From Neolewinella agarilytica (GTDB taxonomy: Bacteria > Bacteroidota > Bacteroidia > Chitinophagales > Saprospiraceae), in NCBI RefSeq assembly GCF_900110645.1, contig NZ_FOFB01000001.1, positions 526,373 to 590,372 on the forward strand: a DNA stretch of 64,000 nt. The letters are read 5' to 3'. The position numbers were made by a program, and so were the translations under genes. Positions 43,893-52,271 of this stretch are shown one piece after another. The first letter of the stretch is position 1, and every line of letters begins with the position of its first letter. A model generated the notes under the pieces. The model worked only from the letters and a program-made list of their open reading frames with translations, was not told the DNA's origin and did not search any database.

Positions 43893-44483
43893 TTAGCGCT
43901 GCAGACTCAGGAACAAAATAAGGTAGATCCAGAGCGCACCGATGAAGTGCCAGTAGGTCACCGTTAACTCGAGCCGTAACTGCCTGGCGGGCGTACGACG
44001 TAGCTTCCGAATGAATGCCATCACTAAGGCAACGGCTAAAGCGGCAATCCCTCCAATGACGTGAAGAGCGTGCAGGCCACTGATGGCATAAACGAAATCT
44101 CCTGAAGGATTAATCGTCAGTGGAACACCCTCCGCTGCTAACTGCTGCCAGCCGGCATACTGCATTACTACAAACGCAATCCCTAAACCGAAGGAAGCAG
44201 AAATCAACGTTTTGTACGCTCCTTCGGCCTCCCGTTTGAAGGCTCCCAAAGCGGCGTGCAAAGTTAGACTACTTGCCACTATGACCAAAGTGTTCCAGTA
44301 GAAAATAGTAGGAATGGAAAACTCCAACCAGTTTCCTGCGGAACGGCGTACGATATAAGCACTGGTAAGGGCGGTGAACATCATCGCCAGGCTAACCAGA
44401 GCGACCCAAAGGGCCATTTTCTTTGGATGGACTTTATTGCGCCGGGTGGCGACTTCCATTTCCGTTTTGATCGTTGTTTCCAT
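43893..44483 (-). CDS. Haem-copper oxidase subunit III (short form)
   Basis: 196 aa from ATG 44483 (METTIKTEMEV); the open frame continues 22 codons upstream into ctaB and is not homologous. Five helices with MALWVALVSLAMMFTALTSAYIV, VSGLHALHVIGGIAAL-type sequence (AISGLHALHVIGG) and TVTYWHFIGALWIYLILFL, the COX3 hallmarks. It looks like a split or duplicate subunit III beside the long form, an arrangement known in Bacteroidota cox clusters. Ends 70 bp before the long-form gene. Confidence 0.92.
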   Translation of the reverse strand: METTIKTEMEVATRRNKVHPKKMALWVALVSLAMMFTALTSAYIVRRSAGNWLEFSIPTIFYWNTLVIVASSLTLHAALGAFKREAEGAYKTLISASFGLGIAFVVMQYAGWQQLAAEGVPLTINPSGDFVYAISGLHALHVIGGIAALAVALVMAFIRKLRRTPARQLRLELTVTYWHFIGALWIYLILFLSLQR

Positions 44484-44493
44484 TACTCTTTGT

Positions 44494-45519
44494 TTATAGT
44501 AGCTGTCGGCCAACCCAGTAGATCGTAAAAGCCAACGGCAGGTAAGCAAATGAGAAAAACATCATCCCAAGGGCAGTCTTTCGGGCTGGCGCAGAGCGAA
44601 AAGCCCAGGCAAACCATAGAAAAACAAGTCCCAGTATTACAACTAGTGCTGCAGCCCACCAGCTGGTAGCCCCAAGAAAATAGGGTACGACTGATAGTGG
44701 AAGTAAAACGAGAGTCGAGATTACGGCATCCCGGCCAAGTATGCCAGCAGCAACTTTTTCATTACGCTCTGGCACCAGCTTAAAGCCTGCTTTGCGGTAG
44801 TCCGCAAACCCAAGGTAACCAATGGCGTAAAAGTGAGGTAGCTGCCAAAAAAACTGAACCGCAAAGAGGGTAATACCCAGCAAAGTTATTTGACCTTCTG
44901 CCGCAGCACAACCGATAAGTGCCGGTAAGGCACCAGGAATAGCACCAACCAGAACCGCAACCGGACCAACCCGCTTCAAAGGGGTATACACAAAGGCATA
45001 GCTGATCAGGGAAACCATGCCCAGAAAAGCTGTCCAGGGATTGAACAGCGCCAGAAGCGTAATGCCGCCAATACTGGAGAAGCCAGCGAGCAGCAGTGCG
45101 TCACTCGTATTCAGCCGGCCTTCGGCCAGCGGGCGATTGGCCGTTCTGGCCATCTGACGGTCGTAATCTTTTTCAAGAACTTCATTAAGAATGTTGGCCG
45201 CAGCCGTGGTCAGAAACCCACCCATTGTCAACACCATCACGGCCCACCAGCTAACGCCGACAGCACCAAGCGCAACCAGATAGGCCAACACGGAAGACAA
45301 TACTACCGTGGCAGAAAGTCGAAACTTTACCAGAGCGCTAAAGTCCGACAACCGCTGGCTGAAGAGAGAAGCTGAAGCCCGACTTGTGGATGACTCGTTC
45401 AAAGTAATCTTGAAATGATGGTTAAATAAAGCTGCCCGTAATTCGCGGATGACCGGACGAACTACGGGCAGCGACTTTTCGGTCAGGAATATATAAGACG
45501 ATAGTTTTTGGTGAAACAC
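44494..45519 (-). CDS. ctaB: Protoheme IX farnesyltransferase
   Basis: 341 aa as drawn from GTG 45519; TTG 45402 (LNESSTS) would give 302 aa, closer to the usual family length, so the start is uncertain. UbiA-family prenyltransferase: the first Asp-rich motif NEVLEKDYDRQM with ARTANRPLAEG, and the second region YGADYRKAG-like (GFADYRKAGFKLVP). Converts haem B to haem O for the oxidase. Nine membrane spans. It lies between ctaD and the short subunit III gene, which starts 10 bp downstream. Confidence 0.93.
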   Translation of the reverse strand: MFHQKLSSYIFLTEKSLPVVRPVIRELRAALFNHHFKITLNESSTSRASASLFSQRLSDFSALVKFRLSATVVLSSVLAYLVALGAVGVSWWAVMVLTMGGFLTTAAANILNEVLEKDYDRQMARTANRPLAEGRLNTSDALLLAGFSSIGGITLLALFNPWTAFLGMVSLISYAFVYTPLKRVGPVAVLVGAIPGALPALIGCAAAEGQITLLGITLFAVQFFWQLPHFYAIGYLGFADYRKAGFKLVPERNEKVAAGILGRDAVISTLVLLPLSVVPYFLGATSWWAAALVVILGLVFLWFAWAFRSAPARKTALGMMFFSFAYLPLAFTIYWVGRQLL

Positions 45520-45548
45520 CTCCTCCCGTCTACAATACTACCTCTCCC

Positions 45549-47402
45549 CTAGTGCGCCGGAGATTCATCCTCCGACACCGGCTCGACCTGGCTGATGAAC
45601 TCACGTCCGTCCTTACCATAGTCATAAGCCCAACGCTGAACCGTAGGCAGTTTTCCTGGCCAGTTACCGTGTCCGGTTTCAATTGGTGTAGTCCACTCCA
45701 GGGTGTTCGCATTATATGGATTTGGAGTTGTCAGCTTACGTCCTTTCCAAATACTGTAGAAGAAGTTGAGGACGAAGAGCAGCTGGAAGCCGAAGGTGAT
45801 AATAGCCGCGATGGTGATGAACTTATTCAGTTCAGCAAAGTGGCTGAAGGCATCAAAGGCATCAAAACTGTAGTAACGACGGGGAACACCAGCCATACCG
45901 ATGTAGTGCATAGGCCAGAAGACACAGTAGGCACCGATAAGGGTACCCCAGAAGTGGAATTTACCCAGCGTCTCATTCATGAAGCGGCCATACATCTTCG
46001 GGAACCAGTGATAAACACCAGCATACATACCGAAGAAGGCAGCAACACCCATTACGATGTGGAAGTGAGCAACCACGAAGTAAGTGTCGTGCAGCTGAAT
46101 ATCGAGTGTGGAGTTACCCAACCAGATACCGGTCAGACCACCAGAGATGAACATCGATACAAAGCCAATGCCAAAAAGGCTGGCGGGATTAAATCGAATA
46201 TTACCGCCGTATAGCGTGGCAATCCAGTTAAACACCTTCACCGCCGATGGAACGGCAATAATGAGGGTGAAGACTACAAAGAAGTTAGAGATGAATGGGT
46301 TTACACCAGACATGAACATGTGGTGAGCCCAAACGATGAAGGAGAGGAAACCAATCGCCAGGATCGAGAATACCATCGCCTTGTAACCGAAAATAGGCTT
46401 CCGGGCGTGTACAGAAAGAACTTCCGAAACAATACCCATCGCAGGCAGAATAATAATGTATACTTCCGGGTGCCCAAGGAACCAGAAAAGGTGCTGGTAA
46501 AGAATGGGGCTACCACCTACGTGGTCCAACGCCTGACCTCCAATGAAGATCTCACTAAGGTAGAAGCTTGTGCCAATACCACGGTCCAGCATCATCAGGA
46601 AGAAAGCAGAAACCAGTACGGGGAAGGAAAGCAGACCAAGAATGGCCGTTACAAAGAAGGCCCAGATCGGCAGTGGCAGACGCCACATGCTCATACCTTT
46701 CGTCCGTAGGTTAAGTACCGTGGTGATGTAGTTAATACCGCCAAGAAGAACGGAAACAACAAACATAACCAGGGAGATCGTCCAAAGGGTCATACCAGCT
46801 CCGGAACCGTCCATCGCCTGCGGAAGTGCTGACAACGGAGGATAAGCCACCCAGCCACCTGCGAAAGGCCCGGTACTTAGGAACAATGATGAAAACATGA
46901 TCATTCCTGAGATGAAGAAGAACCAGTAGCTCAACATGTTCAGCAATGGAGATGCCATGTCTCGCGCGCCAATCATCAGTGGAATAAGTAAGTTCGAAAA
47001 GGTTCCCGACAAGCCAGCCGTCAATACAAAGAATACCAAAATGGTACCGTGCATTGTCACCAGAGCATAGTAGAAATCCTGCGTAAGAGAACCGACACCG
47101 TCGGAGCTCACCGCAATCCACTTGCCCAAAACAGGCTTAAGCCAGGCAATGCTTTCCTCGGGGAAACCCAGTTGCATACGGAAAACAAGAGACATCAGAC
47201 CACCAATAATAGCCCAGATCATCCCCGTAATCAGGAATTGCTTGGCAATCATTTTGTGATCCATGGAAAAAATGTAGTGCGAAATGAAATTCGACTGGTA
47301 TTTGTCCCCGTGGTGGTGCTCGTGGAAATGATCGTCATAACCCAGTTCCTGGATTAGTCCTTCATCCCGTGTCGCTGGTGCCGTGAGTGTCGCAGTGGCC
47401 AT
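45549..47402 (-). CDS. ctaD: Cytochrome c oxidase subunit I
   Basis: 617 aa. Haem-copper core with 12 or more spans. Haem a ligand histidine in TMHGTILVFF, the CuB/Tyr site in FWFLGHPEVYIIILPAMG, the pair of CuB histidines in VWAHHMFMSG and the haem ligands in FVVAHFHIVMG. The tyrosine of the His-Tyr crosslink is in HPEVY, so this is an A-type enzyme. The N-terminus is extended with HEHHHGDKY. Reduces oxygen to water and pumps protons. 33 bp separate it from coxB. Confidence 0.98.
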   Translation of the reverse strand: MATATLTAPATRDEGLIQELGYDDHFHEHHHGDKYQSNFISHYIFSMDHKMIAKQFLITGMIWAIIGGLMSLVFRMQLGFPEESIAWLKPVLGKWIAVSSDGVGSLTQDFYYALVTMHGTILVFFVLTAGLSGTFSNLLIPLMIGARDMASPLLNMLSYWFFFISGMIMFSSLFLSTGPFAGGWVAYPPLSALPQAMDGSGAGMTLWTISLVMFVVSVLLGGINYITTVLNLRTKGMSMWRLPLPIWAFFVTAILGLLSFPVLVSAFFLMMLDRGIGTSFYLSEIFIGGQALDHVGGSPILYQHLFWFLGHPEVYIIILPAMGIVSEVLSVHARKPIFGYKAMVFSILAIGFLSFIVWAHHMFMSGVNPFISNFFVVFTLIIAVPSAVKVFNWIATLYGGNIRFNPASLFGIGFVSMFISGGLTGIWLGNSTLDIQLHDTYFVVAHFHIVMGVAAFFGMYAGVYHWFPKMYGRFMNETLGKFHFWGTLIGAYCVFWPMHYIGMAGVPRRYYSFDAFDAFSHFAELNKFITIAAIITFGFQLLFVLNFFYSIWKGRKLTTPNPYNANTLEWTTPIETGHGNWPGKLPTVQRWAYDYGKDGREFISQVEPVSEDESPAH

Positions 47403-47435
47403 ATTAGTCAGCTTTAAGATTCTTCTTGTGATAGT

Positions 47436-48956
47436 TTACTTGGAAAGGCGCTCAATAACGGGTAATGCATCCCGCGTAATGTATAATTCCGTCCGGCGGT
47501 TCGCCTGACGTCCTTCTTCTGTTTCGTTGGTGTCAATCGGTACAGTAGAGCTGAAACCAGCACTGATGAGACGGTCAGCAGCAATGCCTCCCTTCACCAG
47601 GTAGTTGTAAACAGATTCTGCACGACGCTGGGAAAGACTCAGATTAGAATCAAAGTTGCCCGTATTGTCGGTGTGTCCCTTCAGGAAAGAGTTTACGTCC
47701 GCATTCTTCTTCAGGAAAGCAATAGCATCATCCAACTGGTAGCGGCTCAGCTCCGTAAGATTAGCACTTCCCGTCTCAAAGGTTACGTACTTCAGAATAA
47801 GTGTGTTGTCAGCGTCATCCTCCGTTTGCAAGGCAGTGTTAGCCTCCGTGTTAAATTCAGCACGACGGGCAGCAATTTCTGCGGGGAACAGCATTCCCGT
47901 GTTGGGGTCATCCTTGGTGAAACGAATGTTTTCCATGTAGAAAGACTTCTGCTCAGCAGCCCATTCTTCATATTCGTCTTCTTCAACGATGGTGACTTTA
48001 CGGGCCATAGACCAGTGTCCAACCCCACAAAGCTCAGCACAAGCCAGTTCATAGTTTGCCGTTTCCCAACGCATCTTTTCCGGATCGTTTTCATCAGGCA
48101 CCTGATATTCAGGGTACTTGGACAATTCTTTGCGCCACTCCTTAGTAGTCTTGGTAGGGGTAAACACAAAGTAAGTCGGAAGGCCCGGTACCGCATCCAT
48201 CTTCACCCGGAATTGAGGAAGGTAAAAATCGTGCAGTACGTCTTTTGCCGTAATCCGAACCCGTACCTTCTGGTTCACGGGCAAAACAATATCGTTGACC
48301 AGAACATCATCGGCGTTCTTAAGGTCTGTCCAGTCCTGACCGAGCTGGTTAGAACCTTCGATCAGGCGAAAATCCTTACGGCCCAACAGGCCATCAGGAC
48401 CCGGGTAGCGCATCTGCCAGGCAAACTGGTAACCAGTAGCTTCAATCTCAAGTACATTATCGTCAACACCAACGTCTCCCATAATGTCGTTCCATGCATC
48501 AAGCCCGCTAATTACCAGGAAGGTCATTACAATGGCGGGAATACCGGTCCAGACAATCTCCAAAGTGTTATTGTGAGAAATGAACTCAGCTTTACGACCT
48601 TTTTGGTGGCGGTACTTAAAAGCATACCAGAACAGCAGGATATGCGTAAGGATGAATACACTGTAAGTCACCCACAAAGTAATGCTCATCATGGAGTCAA
48701 TCCGGCCACCGTGGGCGGAAGCCGACTCATTCGGGCCGTAGCCCAGCATCATGTTCTTGTAGTAGAACGCTGAAGCGGTAGCCAAAACAAGGAAAACCAC
48801 CATGAAAGCAACCAGATAAATCCCGGTCATCTGCGTATTTCTGGCTTCCACCTCTTCGGCGCCACGCAATTGCTTGGCAAGATCCCGCACACGACCAATC
48901 TGCAAAATGATCAGCAGTAGGAGGGCAATACAGATTATAACGATTAATGTACTCAT
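47436..48956 (-). CDS. coxB: Cytochrome c oxidase subunit II fused to an OmpA domain
   Basis: 506 aa. Residues 1-150 hold four helices (1-21, 43-66, 91-115, 133-152), two more than usual. The cupredoxin domain (about 165-330) carries the CuA site: H242 and C306-x3-C310-x3-H314-x2-M317 (ACAELCGVGHWSM). After a charged linker, residues about 390-500 form an OmpA/MotB-type domain: LKGHTDNTG (D430), SLSQRRAESV (R445), ISAGFSSTVP and QANRRTEL. D430 and R445 correspond to the diaminopimelate-binding pair of OmpA. The oxidase would thus be tethered to peptidoglycan. No cytochrome c domain is fused here, so it is not a classical caa3 subunit II. Confidence 0.95.
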   Translation of the reverse strand: MSTLIVIICIALLLLIILQIGRVRDLAKQLRGAEEVEARNTQMTGIYLVAFMVVFLVLATASAFYYKNMMLGYGPNESASAHGGRIDSMMSITLWVTYSVFILTHILLFWYAFKYRHQKGRKAEFISHNNTLEIVWTGIPAIVMTFLVISGLDAWNDIMGDVGVDDNVLEIEATGYQFAWQMRYPGPDGLLGRKDFRLIEGSNQLGQDWTDLKNADDVLVNDIVLPVNQKVRVRITAKDVLHDFYLPQFRVKMDAVPGLPTYFVFTPTKTTKEWRKELSKYPEYQVPDENDPEKMRWETANYELACAELCGVGHWSMARKVTIVEEDEYEEWAAEQKSFYMENIRFTKDDPNTGMLFPAEIAARRAEFNTEANTALQTEDDADNTLILKYVTFETGSANLTELSRYQLDDAIAFLKKNADVNSFLKGHTDNTGNFDSNLSLSQRRAESVYNYLVKGGIAADRLISAGFSSTVPIDTNETEEGRQANRRTELYITRDALPVIERLSK

Positions 48957-49015
48957 CAGCTTAAAGTTAGCTTCTTTTTTTCTAACCAGAAATTGTTGTA
49001 TTTCCGGCTTGATTG

Positions 49016-49023
49016 CAAATTTA
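49016..49023 (-). promoter_or_regulatory. -7 element upstream of coxB
   Basis: TAAATTTG on the minus strand, an exact TAnnTTTG match, placed between the actF hairpin and coxB. The -33 box is weak. It would allow cox genes to be transcribed separately from act. Confidence 0.4.
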
Positions 49024-49052
49024 ACGGGAGCAGACTGTTATGGTTAACTACT

Positions 49053-49084
49053 CCCTTACTGTTTAGACTCAGTCTAAACAAGGG
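49053..49084 (-). terminator. Hairpin between actF and coxB
   Basis: TGTTTAGACT (49060-49069) and AGTCTAAACA (49071-49080) pair perfectly around one base; flanking CCCTT/AAGGG extend it. It begins 4 bp after the actF stop codon. No long T-tract; acts as a terminator or stabilising structure between the two blocks. Confidence 0.65.
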
Positions 49085-49088
49085 ATCA

Positions 49089-50507
49089 CTAGGTGTGGTG
49101 ATGAAGGCTCTCCTCGAAGTAAGGATCTTTCTTCGGCTCCAGCGGAGCACGACTAAGAACACTCAGGACAAAGAATAGGAAACCACCCAGGAAGCCAAGG
49201 AAAATCCCAATTTCCAGTAAGCCTGGAATTGTGAATCCGGACTTGAAAGGAAGGTCGGCATGTCCATGATCTGCAGCGTCTCCATGGTCACCGTCATGGC
49301 TGGCCATGGCGTGATCGTCAGCAGCGTGACCGTGGTCATCACCGTGTCCGGCAGCAGCATGATCATCATGTCCGGCAGCAGCGTGATCATCCCCTGCATG
49401 AGCGTCCATGGTAGCATGTTCTTCGCCATGATCAGCATCGTGGTGAGCAACCATCTCAATCATTGCTTCGCGCGCACCGGGCTTAATCATGTTGAAGAAG
49501 TCAAACCAGTGGCCAAAGAACACGATAGCAGAAGCAAAGAAGAGTGTACCCATCTTACGCTTTGTATCGTTCCGCATCAGGATGAAGAAGGGAGCGATGA
49601 AGTTCAACAACAGGTTCCCCCAGAAGAGGACCGGATATTGATCCATCCGTAGTTTAAAGTAGATCGTTTCTTCCCCAACGTTAGCATACCAGATCAACAT
49701 GAACTGACTAAACCAAACGTAGGTCCAGAAAATGGAAATCGCGAAGAGGTACTTACCCAAATCGTGGAAGTGTTCCTGATTAATACCGGGATAGTAGCCA
49801 CGGCTCTTGAGGTAGATCAGCAGCATAATCGTCAGTGCCGTCATCGCCACGAACAAGGAAGCTGAAGCATACCAGGCAAACATCGTTGAGTACCAGTGAG
49901 CGTCAATGGACATAATCCACTGCCAGATCAGGAAAGGGCTCGTGAAACCAATGGCGGCCAGCATGGGGGCTGCCCACTTCTTAATCCGCTTATGGTGACT
50001 GTAATCCGTTGTACCGTTGGTGTCCTCATCAATACTGATCTTACGGATCGTACTGATCAACCAGTAGTAAACCGCCAGAATAATGATCGTCGCACCAGTA
50101 TACCAAACGGGGTTCAGGAATGCAGACTTATGCGTCAGAATAGGGTCCGCCAGCACAGCTGCCTCATCATTCCAGTGGTAGAGGTGGTGGCTATGCATCC
50201 ACAAGCCTACAATTAGTACACCAAAGAGAAAGATACCGGGCAGAATAAACATACCAAAGCTCTCCCACACCCGCTTAAACTGTACGAACCAACCGGCGTA
50301 AGCCGTGGTAAAGGCCGCGTAAGCAAAGCAGGCAATGATGGCAATCCCCGTAAAGAAGGATGCGTTGTGTAGCAGGTTCGTCCAAAACCGCATATGATGT
50401 GCCTCTCCCCCATCTACAAAATAGCTGAAGATGAGTAGTAGTAGACCGAACAGGGCCGTTCCACCGGTAATGAGTTTTGCACGGGATGAGAATACAAAGT
50501 TCTCCAT
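49089..50507 (-). CDS. actF: Alternative complex III subunit ActF
   Basis: 472 aa, ten predicted spans in the first 345 residues (TALFGLLLLIFSYFVDGG, GIAIIACFAYAAFTTAYAG, SFGMFILPGIFLFGVL and others). It matches the quinol:cytochrome c oxidoreductase membrane subunit homologous to ActC but without Fe-S partners. Residues about 350-430 form a His/Asp/Ala-rich hydrophilic segment (HAGDDHAAAGHDDHAAAG) followed by a last helix (FTIPGLLEIGIFLGFLGGF). Ends the act block; a hairpin follows. Confidence 0.93.
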   Translation of the reverse strand: MENFVFSSRAKLITGGTALFGLLLLIFSYFVDGGEAHHMRFWTNLLHNASFFTGIAIIACFAYAAFTTAYAGWFVQFKRVWESFGMFILPGIFLFGVLIVGLWMHSHHLYHWNDEAAVLADPILTHKSAFLNPVWYTGATIIILAVYYWLISTIRKISIDEDTNGTTDYSHHKRIKKWAAPMLAAIGFTSPFLIWQWIMSIDAHWYSTMFAWYASASLFVAMTALTIMLLIYLKSRGYYPGINQEHFHDLGKYLFAISIFWTYVWFSQFMLIWYANVGEETIYFKLRMDQYPVLFWGNLLLNFIAPFFILMRNDTKRKMGTLFFASAIVFFGHWFDFFNMIKPGAREAMIEMVAHHDADHGEEHATMDAHAGDDHAAAGHDDHAAAGHGDDHGHAADDHAMASHDGDHGDAADHGHADLPFKSGFTIPGLLEIGIFLGFLGGFLFFVLSVLSRAPLEPKKDPYFEESLHHHT

Positions 50508-50567
50508 CTGGTATAGTATTTCGGGGCCTTGGCCCGTAAGTTTTGTAGTGTGGGTGGTATCTCTGCC

Positions 50568-51500
50568 TTACTTCTTGCGCATGTGGCCTTCATCGCTGCC
50601 GTGGTCCTCGCCGTGATCTCCCTCATGGGCAGCACCGAGTTGGTGGGCAGCATCCATATGCTCTTCATCTCCGGAATGGCTTCCGGCCATGGCTTCAAAA
50701 TCAGCCAGTGGAGTGCCAAAGGAAGGATTCAGCGTGTTGCTCTCCTGGCTGTACTCCAGCTTAGAATCCTTAGCCTGCAGGCTGCGGATATAGTGGATCA
50801 CCTGCCAACGCTCCTCGTAGCTGATCTTGTCTTTATAAGCTCCCATCGCATTATAACCGTACATGATGGCGTGGTAGTAACGACCGTTAGAAGCAGCCTT
50901 AAACTCATCCGTCAGGAAGTTAGCCGGTGCAAGCGGGTACTTAGCATTCGGATTCTGCTCATCATCATAGATGTAACCAAGTCCGTTACCCTGAGCACCA
51001 TGACAAATGCCACAGAAGATGTTGTAGAGTTTAGCTCCCCGAACCATTCCTTCTTCCGTAATCGGGAAAGGATTGTCGATCAGCTCAGCCATTGAGGCCA
51101 GGCGGCCTTCAGCAGAATCTTCAAAGTAGTAAGGAACACTTCCGCTGGTAGGAACGCTGATGGCGTTGTGCGCATCTTTATCCACCATCAGACCGCGCAT
51201 CTGCTCCATGTCGTCCATTGACTTGGGAGCCTTCATGCCCGGCAGGAATGCTGAAGCATAACCACGGGGTACCGTACCGTTGGCAGGCACCCGCGGGTAA
51301 GCCAGCTTTGACAGGGCGATGGTAGACTCATCGTCCCAGGTATTGTAGTAGTAGTAATTGTAGGTATTCGCCTCCATGGCCAGTGAGTGGGCCATATCGG
51401 GCATATACTCGCTACCGGTAAAGTTGCCGTCAGGTTTAGAGCAGGCCGTAAGGACGACTGCAAAAGCAAGTGACAAAACCAGTATCCGCAAATCTTTCAT
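50568..51500 (-). CDS. actE: Alternative complex III subunit ActE, monohaem cytochrome c
   Basis: 310 aa. Signal peptide with lipobox LTAC (Cys20), so a lipoprotein. One haem site, FCGICHGAQG, in the central c-type domain (about 155-250). The His/Asp/Glu-rich tail (HEGDHGEDHGSDEGHM) resembles that of ActF. It carries electrons from the complex toward the oxidase. Same strand and order as in other ACIII operons. Confidence 0.94.
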   Translation of the reverse strand: MKDLRILVLSLAFAVVLTACSKPDGNFTGSEYMPDMAHSLAMEANTYNYYYYNTWDDESTIALSKLAYPRVPANGTVPRGYASAFLPGMKAPKSMDDMEQMRGLMVDKDAHNAISVPTSGSVPYYFEDSAEGRLASMAELIDNPFPITEEGMVRGAKLYNIFCGICHGAQGNGLGYIYDDEQNPNAKYPLAPANFLTDEFKAASNGRYYHAIMYGYNAMGAYKDKISYEERWQVIHYIRSLQAKDSKLEYSQESNTLNPSFGTPLADFEAMAGSHSGDEEHMDAAHQLGAAHEGDHGEDHGSDEGHMRKK

Positions 51501-51553
51501 GCTATATACTTCGATGGAGCCGTGAATGACTCCGTTAATTTTAATGGTTTTCC

Positions 51554-51652
51554 GGGCGCAGAACGCAGGTGCAACGTCAGTTGAAAAGCAAGGAAGGCTC
51601 CGGGCTCATCCGCCCTGCTCTCCTACCCTTTCACTGCACCTGCGTGCGCGCC
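51554..51652. repeat. Inverted pair of the 19-bp repeat between actE and actD
   Basis: GGGCGCAGAACGCAGGTGCA (51554-51573) faces TGCACCTGCGTGCGCGCC (51635-51652). Together they make a 99-bp element that could fold into a long stem in the act transcript. Confidence 0.85.
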
Positions 51653-51665
51653 AAAAACGGCTCCT

Positions 51666-52250
51666 TTAAACGGGAACCACTTTGGTGTGTACGCTCTCTA
51701 CACCGGTGCGCGAAAAGAAGCCTTTCAGGCCGTCGATCTCGTCGCTACTCAAATCAGTAGCATCGAAAGCGATGCAGAACTTGTCGTCCGTAATCCGGTC
51801 GTGCAGGCGCCGGGGCTCCGCACCCGGGCCAAGACCACAGATGATGTAGAACACCGTTACCATACCTACCGCTGCGAACAGTACCGTAAGCTCGAAAGTG
51901 ATCGGGATGAAGGCCGGAACGGACCAGTACGGCTTTCCACCGAAAATGATTGGCCAGTCGCGGGTAAACACCCACGTCATGAAACCAAAACCGAACAAAC
52001 AACCGATGCTGCCGAAAATGAAGCCCGCCTGGTGCAGGCGACTCTCCTCCAGCCCCAGTAGTGGGTCCAGCCCGTGAACGGGGAAAGGCGTGTATACTTC
52101 GTCAATGTCGAGATGATCAGCGTTAGCCGCTTTCACCGCATCGAGTAGTTTTTCTTCGTCGTCGTACAGCCCGAAGAGAATATTGCGTCCGGTGTCGGAT
52201 GCCGTAGCTGTTCCGACCGGAACTCCGCTATGTGCCATTGCGTCTGCCAT
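51666..52250 (-). CDS. actD: Alternative complex III subunit ActD (DUF3341)
   Basis: 194 aa with two membrane helices (about 80-100 and 118-140) and soluble ends. DUF3341 signature: LFGLYDDEEKLLDAVKAAN, YTPFPVHGLDPLLGL, GSIGCLFGFGFMTWVF. Membrane subunit of the complex with no cofactor. Starts 21 bp after the actC stop. Confidence 0.95.
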   Translation of the reverse strand: MADAMAHSGVPVGTATASDTGRNILFGLYDDEEKLLDAVKAANADHLDIDEVYTPFPVHGLDPLLGLEESRLHQAGFIFGSIGCLFGFGFMTWVFTRDWPIIFGGKPYWSVPAFIPITFELTVLFAAVGMVTVFYIICGLGPGAEPRRLHDRITDDKFCIAFDATDLSSDEIDGLKGFFSRTGVESVHTKVVPV

Positions 52251-52271
52251 GATATATTTCTTTGAACTGAT

